Origin: Bog-756 sp963776225
GTDB lineage: Bacteria; Actinomycetota; Acidimicrobiia; Acidimicrobiales; RAAP-2
Length of the DNA stretch: 64,000 nucleotides
Reading direction: 5' to 3'
Assembly: GCA_963776225.1 (NCBI GenBank)
Contig: CAVZLL010000001.1
Coordinates: forward strand, 558,001-622,000
Positions 33,136 through 41,708 of the stretch are shown one piece after another. Each line of letters starts with the position of its first letter. Position 1 is the stretch's first letter. Below the pieces are notes generated by a model. It ran no database searches. It was not told the origin of the DNA and saw nothing but the letters and a program-made list of their open reading frames with translations. A program made the translations under genes and the position numbers.

Positions 33136-34602
33136 GTGCTTCGCCTCGGCACTCCCGCCGGACGCTGGGTCGTTCTCGCCACCGTGCTCGGTTCGGGGAT
33201 GGCCTCCATCGACGCCACCGTGGTCGGGATCGCCCTGCCCACCATCGGCCGGGAGTTCCATGCCGCGGTGGGCACCCTCCAGTGGGTGGTCACCGGGTAC
33301 ACGCTCTCCATGGCCGCGCTCATCCTGCTCGGCGGGACCCTCGGTGACCAGTACGGCCGACGCCGGATCTTCTCCATCGGGGTGGCCTGGTTCGCGGTCT
33401 CGTCGGCCGCGTGCGCCCTCGCTCCGGGGACCACCGTGCTCATCGCGACCCGGGTCCTCCAGGGCGTCGGCGCGGCCCTGCTCACGCCGGGGAGCCTGGC
33501 CATCCTGCAGGCCTCCTTCGTCCAGGAGGACCGCGGACGGGCGATCGGCGCCTGGTCCGGACTCGGCGGCGTGGCCACGGCGGCCGGACCGCTCATCGGG
33601 GGCTACCTCATCTCCGCCGCGTCGTGGCGATGGATCTTCCTCATCAACGTGCCGATCGGCGCGCTCGTGCTCGCCCTCTCGGCTCGCCACGTCCCCGAGT
33701 CGCGCGATCCGACAGCCGATCGGCTGGTCGACTTCCCAGGTGCGGTGCTGGCCGTTCTCGCCCTGGCCGGCATCACGTTCGGCCTCATCGAGGGCCCGGC
33801 CCGCGGATGGAGCGATCCCACCGTCGTCGCGATGCTCGGGATCGGAGTGGTGGCCTCGGTGGTGTTCGTCGCGGTCGAGGGGTCCTCGAGGTCACCGATG
33901 CTCCCGCCGGCGATCTTCCGGGTGCGCCAGTTCACCGTCACCAACCTGGTCACCTTCATCGTCTACGGGGCCCTCGGCGGCAGCCTCTTCCTGCTCCCGG
34001 TGGAACTCCAGGTCGTCGGTGGCTACTCGCCGCTCGAGTCCGGACTGGCCCTTCTCCCGCTGACCGTCGTCATGCTGCTCCTCTCGTCCCGATCCGGGCG
34101 CCTGGCCACCCGGATCGGCCCCCGGCTGCAGATGAGCGTGGGCCCGGTCGTCGTCGGCGTCGGCCTCGCCCTGCTCGCCCGCCTCACCACCGACACCTCG
34201 TACGTGACCGGGGTCCTCCCTGCGGTCCTCGTGTTCGGGCTCGGCCTCGCCATCACCGTCGCCCCCCTGACCTCGACCGCGCTCGCCGCGTTGCCCGACG
34301 AGCACTCCGGCCTCGCATCGGCGGTCAACAACTCGGTCGCAAGGGTGGGTGGGCTCATCGCGGTCTCCGTCATCCCGGCGGTGGCCGGGATCTCGGGATC
34401 CGGCTATCTGCATCCCGCCACCCTGTCGGCAGGGTTCCGGACCGCGGTCCAGCTCGCCGCCGGCCTCTGCGTCGTCGCAGGGGGGATCGCCGCGGTCGGG
34501 ATACGCAACCCGGACCGAGCCCGTCCGTCGGCTCCTGCGGAAAGACGCCCGATCGGGACGTACTGTGCCCTCGACGCGGCACCGCTCACCACCGAGGCCT
34601 GA
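33136..34602 (+). CDS. MFS transporter, DHA2 type (14 helices)
   Basis: The 488-residue protein is a DHA2-type drug/proton antiporter: MASIDATVVGIALPTI at the first helix, TLQWVVTGYTLSMAALILLGGTLGDQYGRRRIF (motif A) near residue 55-85, RVLQGVGAALLTPGSLAI (motif C-like) near 110-125 and about 14 membrane helices in all. It probably exports a lipophilic compound; the substrate cannot be read. The GTG at 33136 is supported by AAGGA 7 bases upstream. It follows the GAP-family gene on the same strand and ends 24 bases before the cutA stop, so those two converge. Confidence 0.9.
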   Translation: MLRLGTPAGRWVVLATVLGSGMASIDATVVGIALPTIGREFHAAVGTLQWVVTGYTLSMAALILLGGTLGDQYGRRRIFSIGVAWFAVSSAACALAPGTTVLIATRVLQGVGAALLTPGSLAILQASFVQEDRGRAIGAWSGLGGVATAAGPLIGGYLISAASWRWIFLINVPIGALVLALSARHVPESRDPTADRLVDFPGAVLAVLALAGITFGLIEGPARGWSDPTVVAMLGIGVVASVVFVAVEGSSRSPMLPPAIFRVRQFTVTNLVTFIVYGALGGSLFLLPVELQVVGGYSPLESGLALLPLTVVMLLLSSRSGRLATRIGPRLQMSVGPVVVGVGLALLARLTTDTSYVTGVLPAVLVFGLGLAITVAPLTSTALAALPDEHSGLASAVNNSVARVGGLIAVSVIPAVAGISGSGYLHPATLSAGFRTAVQLAAGLCVVAGGIAAVGIRNPDRARPSAPAERRPIGTYCALDAAPLTTEA

Positions 34603-34625
34603 CCGCGGGACCGGCCGCCCGCCGG

Positions 34626-34937
34626 TCAGGTCGACTCGATGATCCAGTCCAGGTATCCCGCCGCACCGCCCGTGATGTCGAGGGTCACCACCTCCGGCGT
34701 CTCGTAGGGGTGTGCGTCGACCACCGCGTCGACCACCCGCTCGGCCAGGTCCGCGCGCGTCTTGAGGAGGACCAGCCACTCGTCCGCCTGCGCGAGGGTG
34801 CCGCGCCAGCGGTAGTTGCTGACCACCGGGCCCAGCCGCTGACCGCAGGCCACCAACCGCTCGTCCAGCAACCGCCTGACGATCGCGTCGGCCCGGTCGG
34901 GGTCGTCGATGGCGAACTGGACCTGGACGACGGTCAC
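34626..34937 (-). CDS. cutA: Divalent cation tolerance protein CutA
   Basis: The 103-residue protein matches the trimeric CutA1 family: VQVQFAIDDPDRADAIVRRLL at the start, ERLVACGQRLGPVVSNYRWRG in the middle with the conserved Cys, Lys/Trp-containing EWLVLLKTRADL and HPYETPEVV near residue 80. CutA is linked to copper tolerance in E. coli, but its real function is unclear. The GTG at 34937 overlaps the stop of the DUF2510 gene (GTGA), so both are translated together. Confidence 0.9.
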   Translation of the reverse strand: MTVVQVQFAIDDPDRADAIVRRLLDERLVACGQRLGPVVSNYRWRGTLAQADEWLVLLKTRADLAERVVDAVVDAHPYETPEVVTLDITGGAAGYLDWIIEST

Positions 34938-35245
34938 CGGGTCGGCCGCTCCGGCGGGGGATCGGTGCCCGGAACTCCGGCGTCGCTCACGTGCTCGGTC
35001 CACGCCGTCCCGGACCAGTAGCGCTGCTCGTGTCGCACGAACGGGTCGGTGAACCAGCCGGCGGCAGTCCCGGACGGCGGTCCGGTCGCCTGCCGATCGG
35101 GTCCGGAGGTGAACGAGCTCCCCGGCCCGGGCGTCCCTGAACGGTTCCGTCCCGCCCGGCGCCGTTGATAGGAGAGGTAGCGCACCAGGGCCGTCCCGCC
35201 CAGGACCACGAGGACGAGCCATCCCGATCGACCGCTGGTGTACAT
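34934..35245 (-). CDS. DUF2510 domain membrane protein
   Basis: The 103-residue protein has a short N-terminal membrane helix (SGWLVLVVLGGTALVRYL), a polar linker, and one DUF2510 repeat at the C-terminus: GWFTDPFVRHEQRYWSGTAWTEHVSDAG, with the Trp, Tyr and W-x-G-x-x-W residues that define it. DUF2510 is almost confined to actinobacteria, which supports the taxonomic reading. The ATG at 35245 follows TACACT (35257-35252 on this strand) with a 6-base gap and no ribosome-binding site. Function unknown; it is co-transcribed with cutA. Confidence 0.82.
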   Translation of the reverse strand: MYTSGRSGWLVLVVLGGTALVRYLSYQRRRAGRNRSGTPGPGSSFTSGPDRQATGPPSGTAAGWFTDPFVRHEQRYWSGTAWTEHVSDAGVPGTDPPPERPTR

Positions 35246-35379
35246 GGTCGGAGTGTAGGACCACCCACCGCCGTGCGGAAGGGCGGCCGGGCCGGGCGGT
35301 GCCCGCAAGCCCGGTGGACACGGTGGACACGGTGGCCGGTTAGCGGTCGGAAACCCCCTCCCACTACGGTGGCGCCCAC

Positions 35380-35811
35380 ATGACGGACGGACGAGACGGA
35401 AGCGGGTCGATGGCCAAACAGATCCCACTGGTCGACTACCTCGTACTGGACGACCGTCCGCACCTCGTCGCCCATGAGTGCACCTCGTGTGGCGCCCGGT
35501 TCTTCGACCGGCGCAACGCCTGTGGGAGCTGCGGACAGACCGGGGGGTTCACGACCGTCGAGATCCCGGACGAAGGTCGGGTACGGGCGTTTACGATCGT
35601 GTCGTTCGCCGCGCCGGGCGTGCCCGTCCCCTACGTGGCGGCACTGGTCGACTGCGGCGGCACCAGCGTGCGTGCCAACCTGATCAATGTCTCCCCCGAT
35701 CCGGAGCACGTCACGCTCGGGATGCCGGTGCGCCTGACCACCGAGGTCATCGGTACCGACGACGAGGGGACCGAAGCGATCGGGTTCGGATACGAACCCC
35801 GAGGAGGGTGA
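35380..35811 (+). CDS. DUF35 OB-fold/zinc-ribbon protein (acyl-CoA associated)
   Basis: The 143-residue protein has a rubredoxin-like zinc ribbon with CTSCGARFFDRRNACGSCG near residues 36-54 and an OB fold behind it, the layout of DUF35 proteins that pair with thiolases or acyl-CoA transferases. It lies 2 bases before the thiolase gene, so the pair probably forms one enzyme complex, as described for steroid and acyl-CoA aldol or thiolase systems. The ATG at 35380 is chosen because TACGGT (35365-35370) ends 9 bases upstream; an ATG at 35410 (MAKQIPL) is a plausible alternative start with GGAAGC ahead of it. Confidence 0.85.
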   Translation: MTDGRDGSGSMAKQIPLVDYLVLDDRPHLVAHECTSCGARFFDRRNACGSCGQTGGFTTVEIPDEGRVRAFTIVSFAAPGVPVPYVAALVDCGGTSVRANLINVSPDPEHVTLGMPVRLTTEVIGTDDEGTEAIGFGYEPRGG

Positions 35812-35813
35812 CG

Positions 35814-37016
35814 ATGGCAAGCGACGACCTCTGGATCCTCGGGATCCACATGACCAAGTTCGGCAAGCACCCCGACCGCGACATGGTCGATCTGGCCGCC
35901 GAGGCCGTGCTCGGGGCGCTCGCCGACGGCGGGGTGACCATGCGTGACATGGACGTGATCGGCGCGGGCGCCCTGATGGCGGCCAACGCCGGCATCGGCC
36001 AGCAGCTCCAGAAGCAGCTCGGCCAGACCGGCATCCCCGTCTACAACGTGGCCAACGCCTGCGCCACCGGGGCGACCGCCCTCCGGGTGGCCTGCATGGC
36101 CGTGAAGTCCGGTGAGGCCGAGATGGGACTGGCCTTCGGCGTCGAGAAGCTCTCCGGCGCTGGTCTGCTCTCCGGTGGGAGCCGCAAGGAGGACTCGAGC
36201 ACCTACGCCCCGAGCGGACGCTACGGCGCGGTCCTGCCGGTCGACGGGCGGATCGGCACGGAGACCATGCCCGGGGTGTTCGCACAGATCGGCATGGAGT
36301 ACGGCCACCGCTACGGCGGCACCAGCTTCGAGCTCTTCGCCCGGATCAGCGAGAAGAACCACGCCCACTCGACGCTCAACCCGCTCGCCGCGTACACCAA
36401 GCGGATGTCCCTCGAGGAGATCATGGGCGACGTCATGATCGCCTACCCCAATACGAGACCGATGTGCTCCGCCAACTGCGACGGCGCAGCCGCCGCCGTG
36501 GTCGTGAGCGGTGCCAAATTGGGAACGCTCTCGCAGGAGCAGCGGCGGCGGGCGGTCAAGATCTCCGCGTCGGTCCTGACCACCGATCCGTGGGAGGAGT
36601 CCTGCCAGGTCCTGCCCGACGTCAACACCCTCACCCGCAACGCGGCGACCCAGGCCTACGAGCAGGCGGGCGTCGGGCCCGCCGATCTCGACCTGGTCGA
36701 GCTGCACGACTGCTTCGCGACGGCCGAACTGGTCCACTACGACAACCTCATGCTCTGCGAGGAGGGGGGCGCCGTGGACTTCTTCAACTCGGGGGCCACC
36801 TGGCGCGACGGCAGCACGCCGGTCAACGTCTCGGGCGGTCTCGAGTCGAAGGGCCATCCCATCGCGGCCACCGGGATCGCCAATGTGTGGGAGGCGGCCA
36901 CCCATCTGCGCGGCGAGGCGGGTGATCGTCAGATCGCCGGGGCGAAGGTCGCTCTCACCCACGTCATCGGACTGGGGTCGGCGTGCGGCGTGCACATCCT
37001 CGAGAAAGCGGCCTGA
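35814..37016 (+). CDS. Thiolase-like acyl-CoA enzyme (SCP2-type thiolase)
   Basis: The 400-residue protein is a thiolase superfamily member of the lipid-transfer (SCP2) branch: VYNVANACATGATALRVAC contains the nucleophile Cys near residue 82, NCDGAAAAVVVSGAKLG lies in the middle, and VNVSGGLESKGHPIAATG has the catalytic His near residue 350; the distal Cys lies in GLGSACGVHILEK. Such enzymes cleave or condense acyl-CoA, often in steroid or fatty acid side-chain degradation. The ATG begins 2 bases after the DUF35 stop, so the two subunits are co-translated. Which substrate is used cannot be told. Confidence 0.88.
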   Translation: MASDDLWILGIHMTKFGKHPDRDMVDLAAEAVLGALADGGVTMRDMDVIGAGALMAANAGIGQQLQKQLGQTGIPVYNVANACATGATALRVACMAVKSGEAEMGLAFGVEKLSGAGLLSGGSRKEDSSTYAPSGRYGAVLPVDGRIGTETMPGVFAQIGMEYGHRYGGTSFELFARISEKNHAHSTLNPLAAYTKRMSLEEIMGDVMIAYPNTRPMCSANCDGAAAAVVVSGAKLGTLSQEQRRRAVKISASVLTTDPWEESCQVLPDVNTLTRNAATQAYEQAGVGPADLDLVELHDCFATAELVHYDNLMLCEEGGAVDFFNSGATWRDGSTPVNVSGGLESKGHPIAATGIANVWEAATHLRGEAGDRQIAGAKVALTHVIGLGSACGVHILEKAA

Positions 37017-37052
37017 TCCGCCCGGGCTGAGCGATCCGCCGGCGCCGCCGGC

Positions 37053-37235
37053 TCAGGTGAGCGCGGCGGTGGGGAGCGACCCGAGGACAGACCCTGCCCA
37101 TTCCCTGGCGCGTTCCCGCTCTCCCTCGACCAGCTGGTTGGAGCGGTCGACGAGGAAGCTGCACCCGCGACCCTCGAAGAGGTCTGCAGTGGGGCGACGC
37201 CGTTCTCGGCGTCGCTCAGGCGGGAACGACCACGC
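37053..37235 (-). pseudogene. Possible remnant of an unidentified gene
   Basis: The minus-strand frame ending at 37053 has codon usage like the neighbours (mostly G or C in the third position) and reads TADLFEGRGCSFLVDRSNQ followed by about 26 more residues before the stop. It has no start codon before the upstream stop at about 37238. It could be the 3' end of a lost gene or a chance open stretch. I do not recognise the product. Confidence 0.25.
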
Positions 37236-37566
37236 TCAGCACCGCGCCCGCGGCGGCCAGCAGCACCGTGCCGGTGGTGACCAGCCGGAGGGTGTCCTCA
37301 CCGAGGGGGGCGGTGGCACGCGGTCCGGAGGTGGACCGGCCGGCCAGGAACATCCCCACCAGCCAGGTCGCGCCACCCGCTGCCGCAAGCCCCAGTGCGA
37401 GGGCGGTGCGCACCCCTTCGAGCGGCCAGAGCCGCCGGAGCAGGATGCCGACGACGACCGCGACGGCGAGCCCGGAGCGGTTCCAGGCCAATTCGGTGCG
37501 CTCCTCCGCGAGACCGGGATCCCGGCCGTCCTCGACTCCGGACCCGTCCCGGTCGGCCGTCGCCAC
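37216..37566 (-). CDS. DUF202 family membrane protein
   Basis: The 116-residue protein has the DUF202 core: LAEERTELAWNRSGLAVAVV near residues 19-38, then three membrane helices separated by short loops. The N-terminal ERTxLAWxRT motif defines the family (YidH and relatives). Function is unknown. It begins at GTG 37566, 9 bases after the stop of a second DUF202 gene on the same strand; the two are likely co-expressed and may form a heteromer. Confidence 0.85.
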   Translation of the reverse strand: MATADRDGSGVEDGRDPGLAEERTELAWNRSGLAVAVVVGILLRRLWPLEGVRTALALGLAAAGGATWLVGMFLAGRSTSGPRATAPLGEDTLRLVTTGTVLLAAAGAVLSVVVPA

Positions 37567-37575
37567 GACCGCTCG

Positions 37576-37947
37576 CTACTTCGAGCCCACGATGGCCAGG
37601 ACCACCGCGATCACCGCGACCACGCCGATGCCGATCGAGAGCACCAACGGCATCGGGGAGCGCGGCAGCGGTCGACCGAGCACCATCGCCCGCTGGTTGG
37701 CCCTCCAGTGGGTGAAGCTGGTGACGGCCACCAGCGCACCGAGCCCGATCATCGGGAGCCCGAGGATCTGGCGTCCACCGGAGACGTGGAACTCGGGAAG
37801 GAGCTGGGTGGCGGCGACACCCGTCGCGATGAGCGCGAGCGCTGTGCGGTTCCAGGCGAGGAAGGTCCGCTCGTTCGCATAGGTGAAGCGAACGTCGGGC
37901 TCGACCTCGGCGGGGGCGGGGTCCCCGGCCTCGGGATCGGCGTTCAT
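37576..37947 (-). CDS. DUF202/YidH family membrane protein
   Basis: The 123-residue protein has DVRFTYANERTFLAWNRTALALI near the start, the DUF202 signature, and three membrane segments, ending VVAVIAVVLAIVGSK. It is the larger partner of the adjacent DUF202 gene. Paired yidG/yidH-like genes occur widely in bacteria and their role is not known. ATG at 37947; the gap to the divergent SnoaL-like gene is about 110 bases. Confidence 0.85.
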   Translation of the reverse strand: MNADPEAGDPAPAEVEPDVRFTYANERTFLAWNRTALALIATGVAATQLLPEFHVSGGRQILGLPMIGLGALVAVTSFTHWRANQRAMVLGRPLPRSPMPLVLSIGIGVVAVIAVVLAIVGSK

Positions 37948-38055
37948 GCTCGCTGCACCGGCGTCAGCCTATCGACCCCGCCCCGCCGTCCCGTGATTGG
38001 TCGTCGGTCCGTGCACGATGGCCGACCCGGATGGGGCACCGGTAGCGTGGCCCAG

Positions 38056-38622
38056 GTGATGGCCTCCGACCGCGAGCACGATCCGACCGACCGGGAGGGA
38101 CCCGTGCCGAGCACCGAGGAGCTCGCCGTCGAGCTCGCCCGTCTCAGACGACGGGTCGACGCCTGCGAGTCGGTCCTCGCCGTCCAGGAGCTCAAGGCCC
38201 GCTACGGCGAGCTCGTCGACCAGCGCTTCGCCCGCGGGCGGGTGGTCGACGGCGACCGCCTGCGCGAGATCACCGATGGCATCGCCGCGCTCTTCACCGA
38301 GGACGGGATCTGGGACGGGGGCCCGGGTCTGGGGTCGGTGCAGGGCCGCCCCGCCATCGCCGAGAGGCTCCGCACCCCGACCCTGGTGTTCTCCAGGCAC
38401 CTCTTCGTGACCCCGCGCATCGAGATCGACGGCGACCGGGCCTCGGCCCGCTGGGAGCTGCTCTCCCCCTGCAGCCGGCCGGACGGGACGGCCTACTGGA
38501 TGTGCGGGTACGAGGACGACACCTACACCCGGGTGGACGGGAGCTGGCTCCACGCCACGATGCGCCTGACCACCGTGTTCTTCGCCCCCGCCGGGGGCGG
38601 ATGGGGACCGGTGCTGGCCTGA
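38056..38622 (+). CDS. SnoaL-like/nuclear transport factor 2-like protein
   Basis: The 188-residue protein has the cone-shaped alpha+beta barrel pattern: ELARLRRRVDACESVLAVQELKARYGELVD as the opening helix (about residues 23-52), ALFTEDGIWDGGPGLGSVQGRPAIAERL, FVTPRIEIDGDRASARWELL and YEDDTYTRVDGSWLH. Family members are small enzymes or ligand-binding proteins (isomerase, hydratase, dehydratase); the activity here is not known. A GTG-ATG pair sits at 38056-38061; TAGCGT (38043-38048) ends exactly 7 bases before the GTG, so a leaderless start at the GTG is chosen. Confidence 0.78.
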   Translation: MMASDREHDPTDREGPVPSTEELAVELARLRRRVDACESVLAVQELKARYGELVDQRFARGRVVDGDRLREITDGIAALFTEDGIWDGGPGLGSVQGRPAIAERLRTPTLVFSRHLFVTPRIEIDGDRASARWELLSPCSRPDGTAYWMCGYEDDTYTRVDGSWLHATMRLTTVFFAPAGGGWGPVLA

Positions 38623-38644
38623 GCCCGGACCGGTCCCCGCCCGC

Positions 38645-40233
38645 TCAGGCCGGCGGACCGGTGGTGAGGACGGCGGTCGAGGTGTGGGTCTGTCCCGCCG
38701 CGTCGGTCCACGCGATCTGAACGGAGTCGCCCGGGTGATGCGACTCGAGCAGGTTGGTCAGGTCGGTGGAGGAGTTGACCGGGCTCCCGTCGAGCGAGGT
38801 GATCACGTCCCCCTGGGAGAGCCCGGCCTGAGCGCCCGGTGAGCCGGCCAGTGCACTGTCCACGACCGCCCCGTTGGTCGAGGTCCCCCCCGAACCGAAG
38901 CCGCCCGACCCGAAGCCGTTGCCGGCCGACGAGCCCGAGGCTTCCACCCGGATGCCGAGGAACCCGGTCGCTCCGATGTGCACGGTGGTGCTCTGCCGAC
39001 CCGCCTCGATCTGGCGGGCGATGGTCAACGCGGTCGAGATCGGGATGGCGTAGGCCTGGGCGGTTGTCACCTGGTAGGCGGTTCCGGTCGACGCTGCGGT
39101 GTCCATGCCGATGACATGACTCGAGGTGTTGACCAGCGCGCCGCCGGAGTCACCGGGCTGGATCCCGGCGTTGATCTGGATGAGACCACTGAGTCGCTCG
39201 GTGTTGCCCCCGCTGTTGTCGCTGGCGGTGATCGACTGCCCGGTGGCGGTCACCGAGCCGCCGGCCGCGCTGGGCGTGCCGCCGGTCCCGCCCGCGTTGC
39301 CCACGCCGACGATGGACTGACCCACCGAGACCGGGCCGGTGTCGGTGGTGACCGTCTGGAGGCCGCTGGCCCCGATGAGCTGGATCACGGCCACATCACC
39401 GGTGCGGTCGTAGCCGACCACCGTCGCCTTGTAGGTCCGGCCGTTACCCACATCGGTGGCGCTGATGCTGGTGGCCCCGTCGATCACGTGGTTGTTGGTG
39501 AGGACCTCGCCGCTGGAGGTCAGGACCATGCCGGTGCCGGCCGCCTGCTCGTCCTGGTAGCTGAGGTTGGTGTTGATGTCGACCAGTCCCGGGTCCGCCT
39601 TGCCGGCGATCGCCGAGATGTTGGCCGGGGCACCGACCCCGGTCGACGAGTTGCCACCGGAACCGGAGCCGAAGGGCGAGGTGCCCCCCGTTCCTGGGGA
39701 CTGCGGGTTGGTGCCGGTGCCGCCGGAGGGATTGGTGACCGCGCTGGCGGTCGTGTCGGTCGGCCACGCAAGGTGCCCGATGCCGGCGCCGGCCAACAGC
39801 GCGACGGCCGCCACGATCGCGGCCAGTCCGGCCAGCGCTCCGGTGTGGCTCCTCCCTGCGGCGCGAGGGGCGGGTGGGGGGGGCGGAAAGCCGTACCCGT
39901 AGGGAGGGGGCGGCCAGGCACCACCCGGGGGGGACTGCCGCCGGTGCCCCACCCACCGGGGGGTGGGAGCGCGATGGGCGGGGGGGCGCCCCAACCCCCA
40001 CCCTGCGGAGTTGCCCAGGCGCCGCCCGGAGTGGCCTGTGCACCGGTGCCCGCCGGAGGAACCGGCGGCGCGCCTGCCGGAGGGGTCGGCGGGTAGGCGG
40101 CGGTCGGAGGGGTCTGCGCGGTCGGTGGCCCTTCGGGGACGACCGGGGCCGTGCCGGAGTCGGGTGTCGACTCTGGGTTTGCTCCGGGTTCCTGGTCGGC
40201 CGGCTCGCGGGACGGGTGCCAGTGCTCGCTCAT
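38645..40233 (-). CDS. HtrA/DegP-type serine protease with PDZ domain, frameshifted
   Basis: The N-terminus (MSEHWHPSREPADQEPG, then a long Pro/Gly-rich cytoplasmic segment) is followed after position 39930 by a membrane helix (ALAGLAAIVAAVALLAGAGIG), a trypsin-like domain with LTNNHVIDGA (catalytic His), DRTGDVAVIQL (Asp) and NAGIQPGDSGGALVN (Ser), and a C-terminal PDZ domain. The first part and the rest are in different frames; adding one base to the seven-base G run at 39927-39933 joins them through SPPPGGAWPPPPYG. The gene is complete apart from this. Start ATG 40233 with GGAGGAAG 6 bases upstream. Protein quality control at the cell surface is the inferred role. Confidence 0.85.
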
Positions 40234-40388
40234 ATCGCTCTTCCTCCAGAAGCATCGGGCTTGCGGTCGAAGCCCACCCGGCCATTGGACCCGGGGTGCC
40301 TAAGGTCGCGGTGAGCGGACCATAGGAATCTCATAAGGAAGTCTGCCCGACCCGTCCGCCGTCCTCCGCAGGGCAGCAGCGGCCGTGC

Positions 40389-41419
40389 TCAATCGCACAC
40401 GGTCCCAGCGACCGCGTACCCGGCCGGGGCCGCAGCCAGGAGCACCTCCAACTCGTCGGGATGGAGCAGCCCGGCCTGGGTGCCGACCGAGTGGACGACG
40501 CTCATCGAGTTGACCGGCGCCCAGAGCATGGCCTCGTCGAGCGGCCGGCCCGTTGCGATGACCGCCACCAGCGTCGCGGCGAAGGCGTCGCCGGCCCCGG
40601 TCCGGTCGACGACCGGTGTCCGGTCGGGGTAGATGGGGACCCGGTAGCGCAGGGTGCCCTCGGCCCCCCAGGCCCCGGCCGGGCCATCGGTGATCACCAC
40701 GCGCCCGGGCCCGAGCGCCAGCATCCCGTCGAGGAGGCTGCCCGGGTCGTCGGTCGGCGCGCGCCCGCAGAGGGTGGCCGCCTCCTCGCGGTTGCAGACC
40801 ACCAGCGCGGCACGGGCGTAGAGCCGGGCCAGGCGGGACGAACCCCGGGCGATCTGGTAGGTGCCCGGCTCGAATGCGAGAGAGACACCCGGGTGCGCCT
40901 CGAGCCAGTCGACGATCTGGTCCTCGTAGCCGTGCGCGTCGCGGCCCACCGACGAGAGGTAGAGCCAGGCCGGGATCTCGGCCGGACGGAGATGGGGCCA
41001 GTTGTAACGGTGCTGCTCGTGGTGGACCAGGATCGTCCGCTCGTGATCGACCCGGAGCACGAAGTTGCGGTTGGTCGGCACGCGGCGGTCCAATCTCACG
41101 AAGGACGTATCGACCTCCTCTCGCTGGAGTGCGGCCAGCGCGTCCCGCCCGAGCGGATCGTCACCGACGTAGGTGGCGAGAGCGGTCCGGAGGCCGAGCC
41201 GGGCGCAGGCCACTGAGGCGTTGGCCGCGTTCCCCCGGCAGGGACCGTGATGCTCTCGGCGCAGGGCAGCTTGGCCCCGAAGGGCAGGACCAGCTTCGGG
41301 CCGTCCGGCTCGCTCCGGATCTCGGCGCACTCCGGTGACACGGTCACGAAGACATCGGTGGCGACGTCGCCGACGCAGATGATGTCGAAGCGCTCCCCGA
41401 CGGTGGTGGGCCCTGGCAA
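40389..41419 (-). CDS. PfkB-family carbohydrate kinase, frameshifted
   Basis: Ribokinase/PfkB-type sugar kinase. Two frames are needed: the N-terminus DIICVGDVATDVFV in one, and NAANASVACARLGL, later PVVDRTGAGDAFAATLVAVI (the ATP/anion-hole GAGD motif with the catalytic Asp) and VNSMSVVHSVGTQAGL in another. Adding one base to a five-base C run at 41232-41236 (plus strand) joins them as AGGNAANAS. The TTG start at 41419 is favoured because AGGAGG lies 4 bases upstream. The substrate could be a sugar or a nucleoside; nothing in the neighbourhood decides it. Confidence 0.8.
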
Positions 41420-41534
41420 CGGTCCTCCTGGACGATCTCGGCGACGAGCGCAACCATGCTCGGTCGACCTCACGGAACGGGTCGGTGACGTTCGACCAGA
41501 CCATCGTCGCAGACGACCGGTCACGGTTCGCGGC

Positions 41535-41586
41535 GCAACCGGGGTTGCAACTTTCAGTTGCAATCAGCCCGGTCGCCGTGCATACT
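41535..41586 (+). promoter_or_regulatory. Promoter and operator region ahead of the membrane protein gene
   Basis: TTGCAA (41558-41563), a 17-base spacer and CATACT (41581-41586) form a good promoter. The -35 box is the second half of TTGCAAC-n5-GTTGCAA (41545-41563), and the first half overlaps another inverted pair GCAACC-n2-GGTTGC (41535-41548). Three alternating half-sites like this are typical of a repressor site. The transcript would start near 41593. Confidence 0.5.
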
Positions 41587-41592
41587 GGATGC

Positions 41593-41708
41593 GACGGGCG
41601 GCGGACCTATGGCCCGGGAGCAGCGGCTCCCGGGCCCTCAGCGGTAGACGTGACCGGTGTCCGGGGCGGTACGGGCCCGGTCACTGCCGCATCAGGAGAG
41701 CGAACCAC
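41593..41708 (+). promoter_or_regulatory. Structured 5' leader (possible attenuator or riboregulator)
   Basis: The leader of about 115 bases contains an 11-bp perfect hairpin (GGCCCGGGAGC, 41611-41621, with 41626-41636), a second 8-bp stem (GTGACCGG 41650-41657 with CCGGTCAC 41677-41684), and a competing pairing between CCGGGCCC (41630-41637) and GGGCCCGG (41673-41680). The competing helix would break both hairpins, as in attenuators. No family match is known to me. Confidence 0.35.
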
